From assembly GCF_000025345.1 (NCBI RefSeq), contig NC_013757.1, forward strand, positions 2,604,001 to 2,668,000: a stretch of 64,000 nt of DNA, read 5' to 3'. Below the pieces are notes generated by a model, which searched no databases, was not told the DNA's origin, and worked only from the letters and a program-made list of their open reading frames with translations. Made by a program: the position numbers and the translations under genes. The DNA is from Geodermatophilus obscurus DSM 43160 (GTDB lineage Bacteria; Actinomycetota; Actinomycetes; Mycobacteriales; Geodermatophilaceae). Below, in pieces: positions 36,111 to 45,134 of this stretch; within the stretch, counting starts at the first letter, position 1; each line of letters begins with the position of its first letter.

Positions 36111-36276
36111 CCTCTGGCCTGCGTGGTGTCCTCTGACCCGATCGCCGCCGCCTCTGAGCCGGGACCGCTCTCACTGCGCGGTGGCTGGCCGCCTACGTGC
36201 CGCCGGAGGTAGGCCCGGTCACCAGGTCCGCCGCCGCCGTCGAGGTGGCCCGAGGTGGACCGCGGGGCCCTGACGG

Positions 36277-37458
36277 TCACCAGGTCGGCAGGCTGTCGGG
36301 GTACAGCAGCGTGACGATCCCACCCCAGAGGTCCATCGCGGGGACGGCCTCGGCGTCGGCCGCATTGACCATCACGACCACGCTCGCCTTCTCCTCCGGC
36401 AGGTGGAAGACCGTGTTGCTGTAGCCGAAGATCGACCCGTTGTGGCCGACCCAGTTCCCGAGCTGGAGAACGCCGAGGCCGTACTGCACCCGGACGCCGG
36501 TCGAGGTGAGCGGCGTCCACTCCTGGCGCAGCCGGGCGGTCTCCGGGGCGAGGCCCGTCCCGCTTGCCAGTTGTTCGGCGTAGCGGATCATGTCCGGCAC
36601 GGTGGAGATGACCGCACCGGCGGTGAACGGGACCTCGGGGTTGCTGAACGTGACGTCCCGTGGCTCCTCCGCGGCAGGGTCCGCCGGTGCCAGCTCGCTG
36701 TCGGTGTTCATGTAGCCGTGGGTGAACGGCTCCGGCAGGGCCGCGGTCGTGGGATACGACGTCTCCGGCAGGCCGAGCTCCTCGATCACCGAGGTGGTGT
36801 ACTGCTGTGCGGAGCGGCCGGTGACCCGCTCGATGACCAGCCCGAGCAGGACGTACTCCGAGTCGGAGTACACGGTCGCTCGGCCGGGTGGGGTGGCCTC
36901 GTCGGCATGCGCGCGGATGATCTCGAGGACGTCGTAGGGGGACCACCCCGGCAGGAGCGGATCGGCGACGTACCGGGCCATGAACTCCTCGTCCAGGACG
37001 AAGTTGTACACGCCGCCGCGCATGCCCAGGAGGTGGTGCACGGTGATCTCGTCCCCGTAGGGGATGTCGGGGACGTACTCCTCCAGGGGGTCGTCGAGGG
37101 ACAGCCTCCCCTGTTCGGCGAGGCGCAGCACCGCCTGGGCGGTGAGGGTCTTGGTCACGCTGGCGATGCGGTAGTGCACGTCGGTGGTCATCGGGGTCCC
37201 TGCGGTGTCCGCGGTCCCGTAGGCCTGGAGGTAGCTCCCCCGGACCGGGTCGGAGATGCCGACCACCGCGCCTGTGACGCCGTCGGTCAGCGCGGCCCGG
37301 GCCAGTTCGTCGACCTGTGCGGCGAGGTCCGGGTCGAGGGTCGCGGCCGGGTGAGGAGCGGACTCTGCCGGGCGGGCGGGGGTGGCCGTGAAGCCGGTCG
37401 TCCCGGCCCCGGCGAGCAGGGCGAGTGCGAGGGCGGCGGGGCGCATCCATCGGCGCAT
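36277..37458 (-). CDS. Exported serine hydrolase of the beta-lactamase class C / DD-peptidase (S12) family
   Basis: 393 residues from ATG 37458. A twin-positive Sec signal MRRWMRPAALALALLAGAG ends near TATPA. SVTKT (about 101-105) is the SxxK nucleophile motif, YSDSEY (about 197) occupies the YxN position, with Ser-Asp-Ser instead of the canonical Asn, and HNGSIFGY is the HxG motif. The family makes or trims peptidoglycan cross-links or hydrolyses esters and amides. It forms a same-strand set with two further penicillin-binding-type enzymes upstream. Confidence 0.9.
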   Translation of the reverse strand: MRRWMRPAALALALLAGAGTTGFTATPARPAESAPHPAATLDPDLAAQVDELARAALTDGVTGAVVGISDPVRGSYLQAYGTADTAGTPMTTDVHYRIASVTKTLTAQAVLRLAEQGRLSLDDPLEEYVPDIPYGDEITVHHLLGMRGGVYNFVLDEEFMARYVADPLLPGWSPYDVLEIIRAHADEATPPGRATVYSDSEYVLLGLVIERVTGRSAQQYTTSVIEELGLPETSYPTTAALPEPFTHGYMNTDSELAPADPAAEEPRDVTFSNPEVPFTAGAVISTVPDMIRYAEQLASGTGLAPETARLRQEWTPLTSTGVRVQYGLGVLQLGNWVGHNGSIFGYSNTVFHLPEEKASVVVMVNAADAEAVPAMDLWGGIVTLLYPDSLPTW

Positions 37459-37546
37459 GGGGAACAGCTCCTCCCGTGGAGGGAACGGTGTGGTGTCCGC
37501 GTGGCCGGGGCCCCGTCGTACCGACCCGGTCTGCCAGGGGTGCCGA

Positions 37547-38797
37547 TCAGTCGGCGTAGAGCTCGGCGATCACCGCCTTGGCGAGCTCGACGGCCGGGCC
37601 CTCGCCGTTGGGTGCGGGCGCGGTGGAGGCCCAGGTGACGACGGTGATGTCCCGGACCGGGTCGTGGCCCATGAAGGAGTTGGTCCCGGGCAGCTCACCG
37701 CTGTGTCCGTACACGGGCCCGAACCTGGCCAGGCCGAGCCCGTAGCCGGGGCTGGCCGGGTCGTCCGGGTCCACCGGCTGGACGCTGGCGATCCGCTCCT
37801 GCTGCAGCTGCGGGCTGAGCAGGCACCCGTCGACCAGTCCCTCCACGTAGTCGGCGAGGTCCGGCGCGGTGGAGATCCCGGCGCCCGCGGTCCACCCCCA
37901 GGAGGGGTTGGTGTCGGTGACGTCCATCGGCTCCAGCGTGCCGGCGCGGGCAGCGGCCTGGACCTCCGGTGGGAGCACGAGGCTGTCGATGGTCTCGACG
38001 TTCGTGCCGAAGGTGTACATCTGCGGGTGCGGATGTGGGATCGAGGCGTCGGTCAGCGCCGGGAAGGACGTCTCGCCCAGCTCCAGCGGGCCGAAGACCC
38101 GGTCCTGGAAGGCCTGCTCCACCGGGACCCCGGTGAGCTGTTCGATGATCACGCCGAGCAGCACGTAGTTGGTGTTGGAGTACAGGAACCCCTCCCCCGG
38201 GGGGAAGGCGGGCGGCTCGGCGAGGCCGATCGCGAGCAGCTCCTCCGGGCTCCACACCCGGCCGGGGTTGCTGTCCATCTGCTCGTTCAGTGCCAGGTCT
38301 TCGGTGTAGTTGGCCAGCCCGCTGCTCATGTCCAGCAGCTGGGCGATAGTGATGTCCTCCCCGTTGGGCACGTCCGGGCGGTACCGCGACACCGGGTCGT
38401 CCAAGGCGATCCTGCCCTCGTCGACCAGCTGCAGGATCACCGTGGCGGTCATGGTCTTGGTGTTGCTGCCGACCCGGACGTGGTCGGCGAGCGTGACCGG
38501 CTCGGTGCCGTGCCAGGTCCGGGTGCCCATCGTGGTGGCCCAGTCGCCGAGCTCGGGCGACCGCACCAGGACGGCGGCGCCGGTGATCGCCAGGTCTCTC
38601 ATGAGCCGGTCGAGTTCGGGCTGGACCGCTGCGGCGTACCCCGGGTCCCCCGACGGCGCCGCCGCGCTCAGCGGCGACGCGTTCGCCGGGGCGGGAGCCA
38701 CGACCAGCAACGCGACCGCCGTCGTGGCGATCGAGGCGGCCAACGAACCGGGTGGCTGAGAACGACGGGACCCGCACGAGCGCTCCGCAGCTGTCAT
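37547..38797 (-). CDS. Exported D-alanyl-D-alanine carboxypeptidase-like serine hydrolase (S12)
   Basis: 416 residues from ATG 38797, with GGAGG upstream. The signal peptide is LAASIATTAVALLVVAPAPANA. SNTKTMT is the SxxK motif, YSNTNYVLLG the YxN motif, and GHSGELPG the HxG motif, all canonical, as in the Streptomyces R61 DD-peptidase type. Expected location is the outer face of the membrane or the wall. It is 88 bp upstream of the related S12 gene and 82 bp downstream of the PBP4-like gene, so the three are probably co-transcribed. Confidence 0.92.
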   Translation of the reverse strand: MTAAERSCGSRRSQPPGSLAASIATTAVALLVVAPAPANASPLSAAAPSGDPGYAAAVQPELDRLMRDLAITGAAVLVRSPELGDWATTMGTRTWHGTEPVTLADHVRVGSNTKTMTATVILQLVDEGRIALDDPVSRYRPDVPNGEDITIAQLLDMSSGLANYTEDLALNEQMDSNPGRVWSPEELLAIGLAEPPAFPPGEGFLYSNTNYVLLGVIIEQLTGVPVEQAFQDRVFGPLELGETSFPALTDASIPHPHPQMYTFGTNVETIDSLVLPPEVQAAARAGTLEPMDVTDTNPSWGWTAGAGISTAPDLADYVEGLVDGCLLSPQLQQERIASVQPVDPDDPASPGYGLGLARFGPVYGHSGELPGTNSFMGHDPVRDITVVTWASTAPAPNGEGPAVELAKAVIAELYAD

Positions 38798-38879
38798 GGT
38801 CGATCCTCCGATGGGGAGCCGGTCAGGGGTGTCCGGATGTCCGCGCCAGGTGGCTCCCCGGCCGGGCACACCGTCGGCT

Positions 38880-40496
38880 TCACAACGCCTGCTGGAACGC
38901 CGCGGCGACGGCCGCCACGTCCTCGTTGGCGTCGTGCAGGCCGGTGGGCACGTCGGGGTACGTCGCCCCGCTCATGGACAGCGAGAACACGAACCGCTCG
39001 CCCCGCTCGGTGGTGAGGTGGCCGGCGAGGCTCTGGACCTTGTACAACACGCGGCCCGTGGTGGGGTCGACGTCGACGCTGGTGCCCGTCTTGGCCGCGA
39101 CCTCGCCCGCGGCGGGATCGTCCTGACCCGTGCTGGCCAGCGTCCCGCTCACCCCGAGGACGGGCTGGCCCGCCGCGAACTCCTCGCCCCAGGGCTGTCT
39201 CTGCGCCCACCTCGTCCAGGCGACCATCTGATCCGGTGTCGTCGAGGCCGGGTCGGCGCCCTGCCCGTCGAACAGCACCACGTCCTCGGGAGCGACGCCG
39301 GCCCGGTCGAGCTGGGAGTGCACCGCCTGCAGCCCGTCGAGGCAGTCGGGCGAGCCGCCGTGCGCCGCGAGCAGGCACATCAGGGCGTTCGCACCGGTGT
39401 TGTAGCTGGTCTCCAGGATCATGCGACCGAAGGCCTTCATCGGCGGGGAGGTCAGGGAAGCCACCCGGTCCTCGGCCGGGTAGGAACCCGCGGGCGGCAA
39501 CCCCGCCTGGTCGTTGGGTCCGACGGCGGGGGAGGTGACCGTGACCCCGGCGCGACCCAGTGCCTCGACGAACAGGGTGCGTGCCCAGGATGCCGCGTGC
39601 GGGATCCGGTGGATGGTGAGCTGGGACGCGCCGGCCGCGATGGTGCCGCTGACCGTGACCGATGTGGGATCGCCCGGATCGGCGGCGACGGTGAGCGACG
39701 TCGGCGTGCCCGCGTCCGTGGTGGTCACCGTCGACTCCACGGTGACGGCCTGGGTCTGCGGGCGGAGGTCGAGGACGGCGGGCTGACCGATCCCGGCCGC
39801 CGTCACGGTGATGTCCAGGATGTTGTCGTTGACGTAGATCGAGGGTGCAGGTCCCTCCTGGCCGTCGAACGTGTTCCACAGCCGGGTGTCGATGACCACG
39901 TCGCCGGCGATCTCGGTGACGCCTGACCCGGCCACCTGCCGGGCGAGGTCGTCCAGGCCGGCCAACGGGCCGTCCGGGACGAACGCCGCATTCGGCGCGA
40001 TGTCGCCGTAGACGTGGTCGATCGTGCCGGCGGTGAACGCGTGGTCCACGCGGCCGCTCATGGCGCCGCGGCCACCCATGGCGAGGTCTCCCGACGCCAC
40101 CAGCACCAGGTCGCCGGCGAGGACGCCACCGGCCGGCTCGGCCGTCGCGTACACCGGCGTGGTGAGCGTGGCATCGGTGCCCAGCGTCGCGTACGTGGTG
40201 CCGACGGTGAAGTTCTTCGCGGTCGACGCGGTGAAGACGGACTCCCCGGCACGACCGGCCAGGACGACCCGACCCGTCTCCGCCTCGGCGACGGAGTAGA
40301 GCCACCGGGCCGTCTCGAACTCCGGCTTGGACATGATGGCGGCAGCGGCGGCCGGGAGTTCGCCGACCTGCGGCTGGATGCCGGGCCCTTCACCCGGCGA
40401 GGCGGACGACCCGGTCGACGAGGTGAACGCGGTGAGCACGACGGTCGACACGAGCAAGGGGAAGGCAGCCGCTCGGCGGTTCACGTAGGCGACCAT
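38880..40496 (-). CDS. dacB: PBP4-type D-Ala-D-Ala carboxypeptidase/endopeptidase (S13)
   Basis: 538 residues from ATG 40496; start uncertain because no good ribosome site is visible and GTG 40484 is possible. After a signal sequence (FPLLVSTVVLTAFTSSTGSSA), STAKNF supplies SxxK, SYNTGANAL the SxN triad and AKTGTSVD the KTG box. The long insert between the first two motifs is the domain typical of S13 enzymes. It trims pentapeptide stems and cross-links outside the membrane. It is divergent from a two-component system across 130 bp that contain a tandem repeat. Confidence 0.92.
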   Translation of the reverse strand: MVAYVNRRAAAFPLLVSTVVLTAFTSSTGSSASPGEGPGIQPQVGELPAAAAAIMSKPEFETARWLYSVAEAETGRVVLAGRAGESVFTASTAKNFTVGTTYATLGTDATLTTPVYATAEPAGGVLAGDLVLVASGDLAMGGRGAMSGRVDHAFTAGTIDHVYGDIAPNAAFVPDGPLAGLDDLARQVAGSGVTEIAGDVVIDTRLWNTFDGQEGPAPSIYVNDNILDITVTAAGIGQPAVLDLRPQTQAVTVESTVTTTDAGTPTSLTVAADPGDPTSVTVSGTIAAGASQLTIHRIPHAASWARTLFVEALGRAGVTVTSPAVGPNDQAGLPPAGSYPAEDRVASLTSPPMKAFGRMILETSYNTGANALMCLLAAHGGSPDCLDGLQAVHSQLDRAGVAPEDVVLFDGQGADPASTTPDQMVAWTRWAQRQPWGEEFAAGQPVLGVSGTLASTGQDDPAAGEVAAKTGTSVDVDPTTGRVLYKVQSLAGHLTTERGERFVFSLSMSGATYPDVPTGLHDANEDVAAVAAAFQQAL

Positions 40497-40572
40497 GGCG
40501 ACGTCGGAACCGCTGGGCAATGGACCGGAGTGGCCCGCCCACCTGGACCTGGGTACAGGGTCTCGGGCGTGT

Positions 40573-40627
40573 CGTCGCCGGTGCGATGCTGCCCCGAGCG
40601 CGCGTCGCCGGTGCCATGCTGCCCCGA
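40573..40627. repeat. Pair of 25-bp direct repeats in a divergent promoter
   Basis: CGTCGCCGGTGCGATGCTGC plus CCCGA at 40573-40597 recurs at 40603-40627 with a single mismatch. The 30-bp period is close to three DNA turns, which suits paired binding of a dimeric regulator. The second copy ends on the first base of the sensor-kinase start codon. It could control the kinase, the dacB-like gene or both. Confidence 0.6.
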
Positions 40628-42384
40628 TGGCGCATCGGGGAGGTGTGCGATCGTCGCTGGCGCGGGCGCTGATGGTGAGCCTCGTGCTGATCGGCGCGTT
40701 CGGTGCCGTCGTCGCCGGCGTCGAGATCGCCCTGTTCGCCGACCAGCGCGTCGCCCCGTGGTGGCTGCTCGCGTCGTTCCCGGCCGGAGGGCTCGTCTAC
40801 CTGGCCGCAGGCCTGGAGGCATGGCGGCGCCGGCCGAGCAACCGCACCGGCCCGATCATGGTCATCGGGGCGCTGTCGTGGTTCGTGGTCGCCCTCGCCA
40901 ACACCGGGACACCCGTCCTGGCGGCGGTCGGGATCGTGCTCGCCACCACCCCGCTCGCCGTGGTGGTGTGGCTGCTGCACGCCTTCCCGTCCGGCCGGCT
41001 CCGCTCGCGCACCTCCCGCCTGACGGTGGTGGGGGGCTTCGTGGTCTCACTCGTCCTGCAGGTCCCGCTCTACCTCTTCGATCCGGGTGCCAGCCCGGGC
41101 GGCGTGCTCTCCGTCGGTCATCGGGCGGATCTCCTCTCCGCCGGCACCTGGCTCCAGCGAGGCGCGGGGATGGTGGTCATGCTGGTGACCGCGGGTGTGC
41201 TCGTCGACCGGCTGCGTACCGCGACGCCCGGCCAACGGAGGGTCCTGCTGCCGCTGTACGCCTACGGGACCCTGGCTGTCCTGGCGACGCCGCTCGGTCC
41301 TCTCCTGGGTCCGGCCGCCGGTCTCTCGCTGGCGCAGGTGGTCGGGCTCCAGATCGTCCTGCTGGCCGGGGTGCCCGTCGCCTTCGCGGCGGCGATGCTG
41401 CGCGGCGGGTTCGCGAGGACGGCCGAGATCCAGGAGCTCAGTGCCTGGCTGGCGTCGTCCGCCGCCACCCCGGAGCTGCTCGCCGATGCCCTCGGGCGCA
41501 CCCTCGGGGACGCGTCGTTGCAGGTCGTCTACGCGTCGCGGGACGGGCGCGCCCTCGTGGACGGCAACGGCGTCCCGTTCGATCCGTCGGCGCTGGGCGA
41601 GCACCGCGGCCTGGTCGACATCGAGCTCGGGTCGAGACGGATCGGCGCCATCGTCTACGACGCGACCGTCATCGACGACGCCGAGTTGGTCCGCGGGGCG
41701 GGTCAGGTGGCCGCCCTGGCCATCGACCACGACCGGTTGACGGCCGAGCTGCGGGCCAGCCATGCCGACCTGCAGCAGTCGCGCGCCCGCCTCGTCGAGG
41801 CCGGCGACCGGGCACGGCAGCGCATCGCCCAGGACCTGCACGACGGTCTGCAGGTGGAGCTCGTCCTGCTGGCGTTGGAAGCACAGGAACTGGCCCGCAT
41901 CGACGGGTCGGCCGATCTCCCCGACGCGGCGACGCGCCTCCGGATCGGCATCGACGGTGCCGCCCGGCACCTCCGGGGGATCGTCCACGCCCTGATGCCG
42001 GCCGCCCTGGTCGAGCGGGGCCTGACCGCGGCGATCGAGGACCTGGTCGATCGCATGCCGCTGCCCACCCGGCTGGCGGTGGCCGAGGTCGACGGGCGCC
42101 TGCCGGCGACGGTCGAGAGGACGGCCTACTTCGTGGTCGCCGAGGCGTTGACCAACGCGGTCAAGCACGCCGCGGCCGAGAAGGTGACCGTGACGCTCGA
42201 GCGCGCGCCGACGCGGCTCGTCATCGGCGTGACCGACGACGGCGTCGGCGGTGCGACCCAGGAGGGTGGTGCGGGGCTGCACGGTCTCGCCGACCGTGTC
42301 GACGCCATCGGTGGCCGGTTCACCATCGAGAGCCCGGCCGGCGGAGGCACACACCTGCTGGTGGAGCTGCCGTGCGGGTCGTGA
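40627..42384 (+). CDS. NarL-type sensor histidine kinase
   Basis: 585 residues from ATG 40627. The N-terminal 260 residues are membrane-embedded, with about eight hydrophobic segments from VSLVLIGAFGAVVAGVEIAL to LVTAGVLVDRL and beyond. A GAF-like or linker region leads to the HisKA_3 motif ARQRIAQDLHDGLQVELVLL (phospho-histidine in DLHDG, about residue 407). The ATPase has EALTNAVKHA (N box) and DDGVGGATQEGGAGLHGLADRVDAIGG (G boxes). It should phosphorylate the response regulator encoded with a 13-base overlap. The signal is unknown; the wall-enzyme neighbours suggest an envelope cue. Confidence 0.92.
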   Translation: MAHRGGVRSSLARALMVSLVLIGAFGAVVAGVEIALFADQRVAPWWLLASFPAGGLVYLAAGLEAWRRRPSNRTGPIMVIGALSWFVVALANTGTPVLAAVGIVLATTPLAVVVWLLHAFPSGRLRSRTSRLTVVGGFVVSLVLQVPLYLFDPGASPGGVLSVGHRADLLSAGTWLQRGAGMVVMLVTAGVLVDRLRTATPGQRRVLLPLYAYGTLAVLATPLGPLLGPAAGLSLAQVVGLQIVLLAGVPVAFAAAMLRGGFARTAEIQELSAWLASSAATPELLADALGRTLGDASLQVVYASRDGRALVDGNGVPFDPSALGEHRGLVDIELGSRRIGAIVYDATVIDDAELVRGAGQVAALAIDHDRLTAELRASHADLQQSRARLVEAGDRARQRIAQDLHDGLQVELVLLALEAQELARIDGSADLPDAATRLRIGIDGAARHLRGIVHALMPAALVERGLTAAIEDLVDRMPLPTRLAVAEVDGRLPATVERTAYFVVAEALTNAVKHAAAEKVTVTLERAPTRLVIGVTDDGVGGATQEGGAGLHGLADRVDAIGGRFTIESPAGGGTHLLVELPCGS

Positions 42385-43019
42385 TCGGCGAGGACGAGGC
42401 GCTGTTGCGGAGCGGGCTCACGCACGTGATGCGGGCCGCCGGGTTCGACGTCGTCGCTGCGGTCGGGCATGCGCACGAGCTGGTCCGCAGCGCGGAGGAA
42501 CACGTCCCCGACATCGTCGTCACCGACATCCGGATGCCGCCCGATCACAAGGACGCGGGCCTGCGGGCGGCGATGGAGATCCGCCGACAGCATCCCGAGA
42601 TCGCCGTCCTCGTGCTGTCGCAGCACCTCCAGCGCACCTACGCCGTCGAACTGCTGGGCGATCGCTCGTCCGGCGTCGGGTACCTCCTCAAGCAGCGGAT
42701 CGCCGACGTCGACACGTTCACCGACGACCTCCGCCGCATCGCGGCCGGCGGCACCGTCCTCGACCCCGAGGTCGTGAGCCTCATGGTCGCCCGCGCCAGG
42801 GGGCGTCACGATGCGCTCGACCGGCTGACCCCTCGTCAGCAGCAGGTGCTGGCCCTGATGTCCGAGGGCCGGACCAACGCGTCGATCGCCCGGACCCTGT
42901 CGATCACCGAGCGGGCGGTCGTGCAACACACGTCCCACATCTACGACGAGCTCGACCTGGCGCTCAGCGACGACGACCATCGCCGAGTACTGGCGGTGAT
43001 CCGCTACCTGTCGTCGTGA
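42372..43019 (+). CDS. LuxR/NarL-family response regulator
   Basis: 215 residues from GTG 42372, overlapping the kinase stop. GEDEALLRSGL supplies the acidic pocket, DIVVTDIRMPP the phospho-acceptor (D52), and YLLKQR the lysine switch near residue 103. The C-terminal LTPRQQQVLALMSEGRTNASIARTLSITERAVVQHTSHIYDEL is a LuxR helix-turn-helix. A natural candidate to bind the 30-bp-spaced repeats upstream of the kinase. Confidence 0.93.
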   Translation: MRVVIGEDEALLRSGLTHVMRAAGFDVVAAVGHAHELVRSAEEHVPDIVVTDIRMPPDHKDAGLRAAMEIRRQHPEIAVLVLSQHLQRTYAVELLGDRSSGVGYLLKQRIADVDTFTDDLRRIAAGGTVLDPEVVSLMVARARGRHDALDRLTPRQQQVLALMSEGRTNASIARTLSITERAVVQHTSHIYDELDLALSDDDHRRVLAVIRYLSS

Positions 43020-43171
43020 GCGGCTCACCGAGCTCCCCGGCACGGCCGTGGTCGACAATCCCGCGGCGCTCTACCAATCCTCTGGACCCTCACCTCGCCC
43101 GCTCCGGGAGCCGGGCCGCCCTGGACGTTGGCCGCGAACCCGAGGAGCTCCTCTCCACCGGCCGCGGAGCA

Positions 43172-43480
43172 TCACGATGGGTCACGAGGTCCCAGGAGCT
43201 CCGGACACGGAAGCGCGCCGGGCTCCTGACCTCCATGAACACCGAGGCGATGGAGTGTCCGAGGGACGTCACCAGCGGCTGGTGGTGCGGCAGCATCACG
43301 CCGGCCGAGCCCAGCCGGATGGACGCCGTGCGCTAGGCGGTGATCGCCAGGACCACCGCCGGCGACCCCGGGCACCCCGTGGTGCTCGCGACCCAGAACT
43401 GGTCGAACCCGGGCTGCTCGGCACGGACCGCCCGAGAGAAGATGCCGTGGGGAGCGGTGCCGTGGGATTCGTCGATCCGG
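43172..43480 (-). pseudogene. Luciferase-like (LLM class) flavin monooxygenase fragment
   Basis: Read on the minus strand, AEQPGFDQFWVASTTGCPGSPAVVLAITA, after a stop, SIRLGSAGVMLPHHQPLV and SLGHSIASVF match, in order, the segment of MsnO8-like LLM enzymes around FWVAEHH, IRLGSGGVMLPHH and EQFGTL. Frame changes and stops interrupt it and both ends are missing. The rest of 43020-43925 holds no gene that I can support. Confidence 0.6.
43222..43281 (+). repeat. Degraded copy of the tRNA-Leu-like trailer (copy G)
   Basis: CTCCTGACCTCCATGAACAC at 43223-43242, then GTGTCCGAGGGACGTC at 43255-43270, parallel the shared trailer TCCTGATCTGCAGGAACACC ... GTGTCCGAGGGGCGAC seen at the other sites. It overlaps the LLM remnant and has no integrase fragment before it. 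Confidence 0.5.
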
Positions 43481-43925
43481 GTGCGCTACCGGTTCAGCAG
43501 GGACACTCCCGGGTCCGTGTCCATCTCGACGGATGTCCCTCAGTGGTGCGCGGCGGCCCGTTCCAGCACCCACCCGCTTCCGCGGCACCCGGCGGGCAAG
43601 GGAGGAAAGCGATGGCCCTTGACGTCGGTGGACTCGTAGACGTGCCCGTCGTCGTCGCCCACGTCGCACCGGTGGATCCCGCTCACGGCACGACCTGACC
43701 GGGGCGGAAGACCTGGCGCTGCGCGGTCATGCCCGGACCACTACCCGGGACCTCGTCCCCGCATCCGTGCGATCACCGCCGGACTGTCGTGGGCGGCGAG
43801 CCGACACGTGAGGGGGCGTCCGTAAGGGAATGCTGCAGTCCGAGGAGCGAGTCGAGAAGGACCAGCAGCGGGCTAGAGACCACGTCTCCGGCAGGGAACT
43901 GGTTCACGGACGCAATGAGGAACCA

Positions 43926-44237
43926 TCACCGATAGAGCACCTTGCCTCCACAGTGAGAGCAGTACTCGGATGAAGCAGTGGCTATCTGTCTTCCGCAGCT
44001 ACGGCAACAGGGTTCTGTGTTGTCTGGTGCATTCCCCGAACGTGGTGCGCCACATACGGAGCAGTACTTGGACGTCACAGTAGAGTATTCTTGACCACAG
44101 CCGGGACAGTAGCCGGGTCGTAGCGCACTCGGGGCATGCGGATGATCGGTTCCCGGCTTACCGCAGCGGGGACAAAACCTTGTAAATCCTGACTTGTGCC
44201 CACACTGGTCGCAGTATGTGTGTCGTACCTCTGCCAT
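43926..44237 (-). CDS. Triple zinc-ribbon protein of low-GC composition
   Basis: 103 residues from ATG 44237 (an in-frame TTG at 44261 is possible). Six CxxCG knuckles occur in order: CDQCG, CPRCG, CPGCG, CSVCG, CRSCG and CSHCG, which pair into three zinc ribbons with short linkers. There is no other domain. Base composition is plainly less GC-rich than everything around it and codons ending in A/T are frequent, a sign of recent transfer. Such short zinc-ribbon proteins often bind nucleic acid or serve as protein adaptors. Function unknown. Confidence 0.75.
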   Translation of the reverse strand: MAEVRHTYCDQCGHKSGFTRFCPRCGKPGTDHPHAPSALRPGYCPGCGQEYSTVTSKYCSVCGAPRSGNAPDNTEPCCRSCGRQIATASSEYCSHCGGKVLYR

Positions 44238-44396
44238 GGTGCACTGTAGCCCGGCTGTCAAAATCCGGACCTCTGACGGCTCTTCTGTTCAAGGCGGGGC
44301 GACGTTCTTCACCTGTGAGACTTATGTGCCGCTTTCTACCCTGCGGCCATTCGAAGCATGAGTCTCCCAGGACGAAAGTCAGTTTCACCTACTTGG

Positions 44397-44560
44397 TGCT
44401 CGTGCTCAGCAACCTCGACGGCACCCACGCCACCCTGCTGCTCGCCGACGGCGTGCCGGTCAAGGCGGTTTCGGAGCGCTCGGGCCACGCCAGCGCAACC
44501 ATTCCGCTCACCGTCTACCAACACGTGCACCCCGGCATGGGGCGCGCGGCGTTCGATCGG
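44397..44560 (+). pseudogene. Tyrosine integrase fragment with internal deletion (copy 2)
   Basis: VLSNLDGTHATLLLADGVPVKAVSERSGHASATIPLTVYQHVHPGM. Compared with the copy at 48.5 kb, the stretch between LDGTH and the TH of LRHTHAT is gone, as expected for recombination between short GGCACCCAC-like repeats. This removed the H-x-x-R box, although the tyrosine (TVYQHV) remains. No trailer repeat follows; the sequence diverges after 44560. Confidence 0.8.
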
Positions 44561-44834
44561 CGTGGAGGAGCGATGCCCAACACGCCCGTCCTCCAGATCA
44601 GGACCGGTCGAGTGACCGCCGGGGGCAGGGACGGGGAGACCCGCTCCGACTCTGCCGGCTGCAGGTCCGGCGCAGCCTCGGCGTGGTGAGGGCCGCCGCC
44701 GTGGGCTCGGATCGACCGGTGAGCGCTCCCGAGGCCCTGCCCCCGGACCCGCCGGGTCGCAAGTCACACCCCGGCGAGCCCGCACCCGATCAGTCGCCTG
44801 CCATGTCGGCAGGCTGGCCCGGTGCGGGAGCCGG

Positions 44835-45134
44835 TCAGTGGACGAGGCCCGTCAGGGAGATCCGCACCGGCCCGGCGCTGACGACGACGCCACCGCGCAG
44901 ACGCCGGGCACCGGGCGCCGACCACTGCCAGAGCGTCACCCGCAGTTCCAGCGTCGGCGTCGACATCGGCGTCCGCACCCAGGCCGTGCCGCGGCGCTCC
45001 TCCGGTGGCGGCGCCGCGCGGTGCACCGGTTGCGGGACGGGCATCGGCGCAGCCTGGCGCAGGTCGTCGAGCAGGTCGTCCTGCAGGGCACGGGGGCGCT
45101 TGGCCCGTGGACGGATCTTGTCGGCAGTTGTCAT
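44835..45134 (-). CDS. Small basic partner protein of the ParA-like ATPase
   Basis: 99 residues from ATG 45134, which overlaps the ParA stop as ATGA. The N-terminal third is basic and charged (KIRPRAKRPRALQDDLLDDLRQA), the middle Pro-rich, and the end forms beta-strands (TLELRVTLWQW, RGGVVVSAGPVRISLTGL). Its place directly behind a ParA ATPase is where ParB or an adaptor is usually found, but no ParB helix-turn-helix or CTPase motif is visible. It may link the ATPase to a cargo. Function unknown. Confidence 0.65.
   Translation of the reverse strand: MTTADKIRPRAKRPRALQDDLLDDLRQAAPMPVPQPVHRAAPPPEERRGTAWVRTPMSTPTLELRVTLWQWSAPGARRLRGGVVVSAGPVRISLTGLVH

Noticed and set aside
40014..42371. Long in-frame extension upstream of the response regulator
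   Set aside because: It overlaps the kinase in another frame; the regulator receiver domain begins at GTG 42372.
43048..43698. Plus-strand frames of 100-216 codons
   Set aside because: The recognisable protein sequence in this stretch is the LLM remnant on the opposite strand.
44835..45134. Assignment of the ParA partner as ParB
   Set aside because: It has no ParB/Srx CTPase motif or helix-turn-helix; only its position suggests it.
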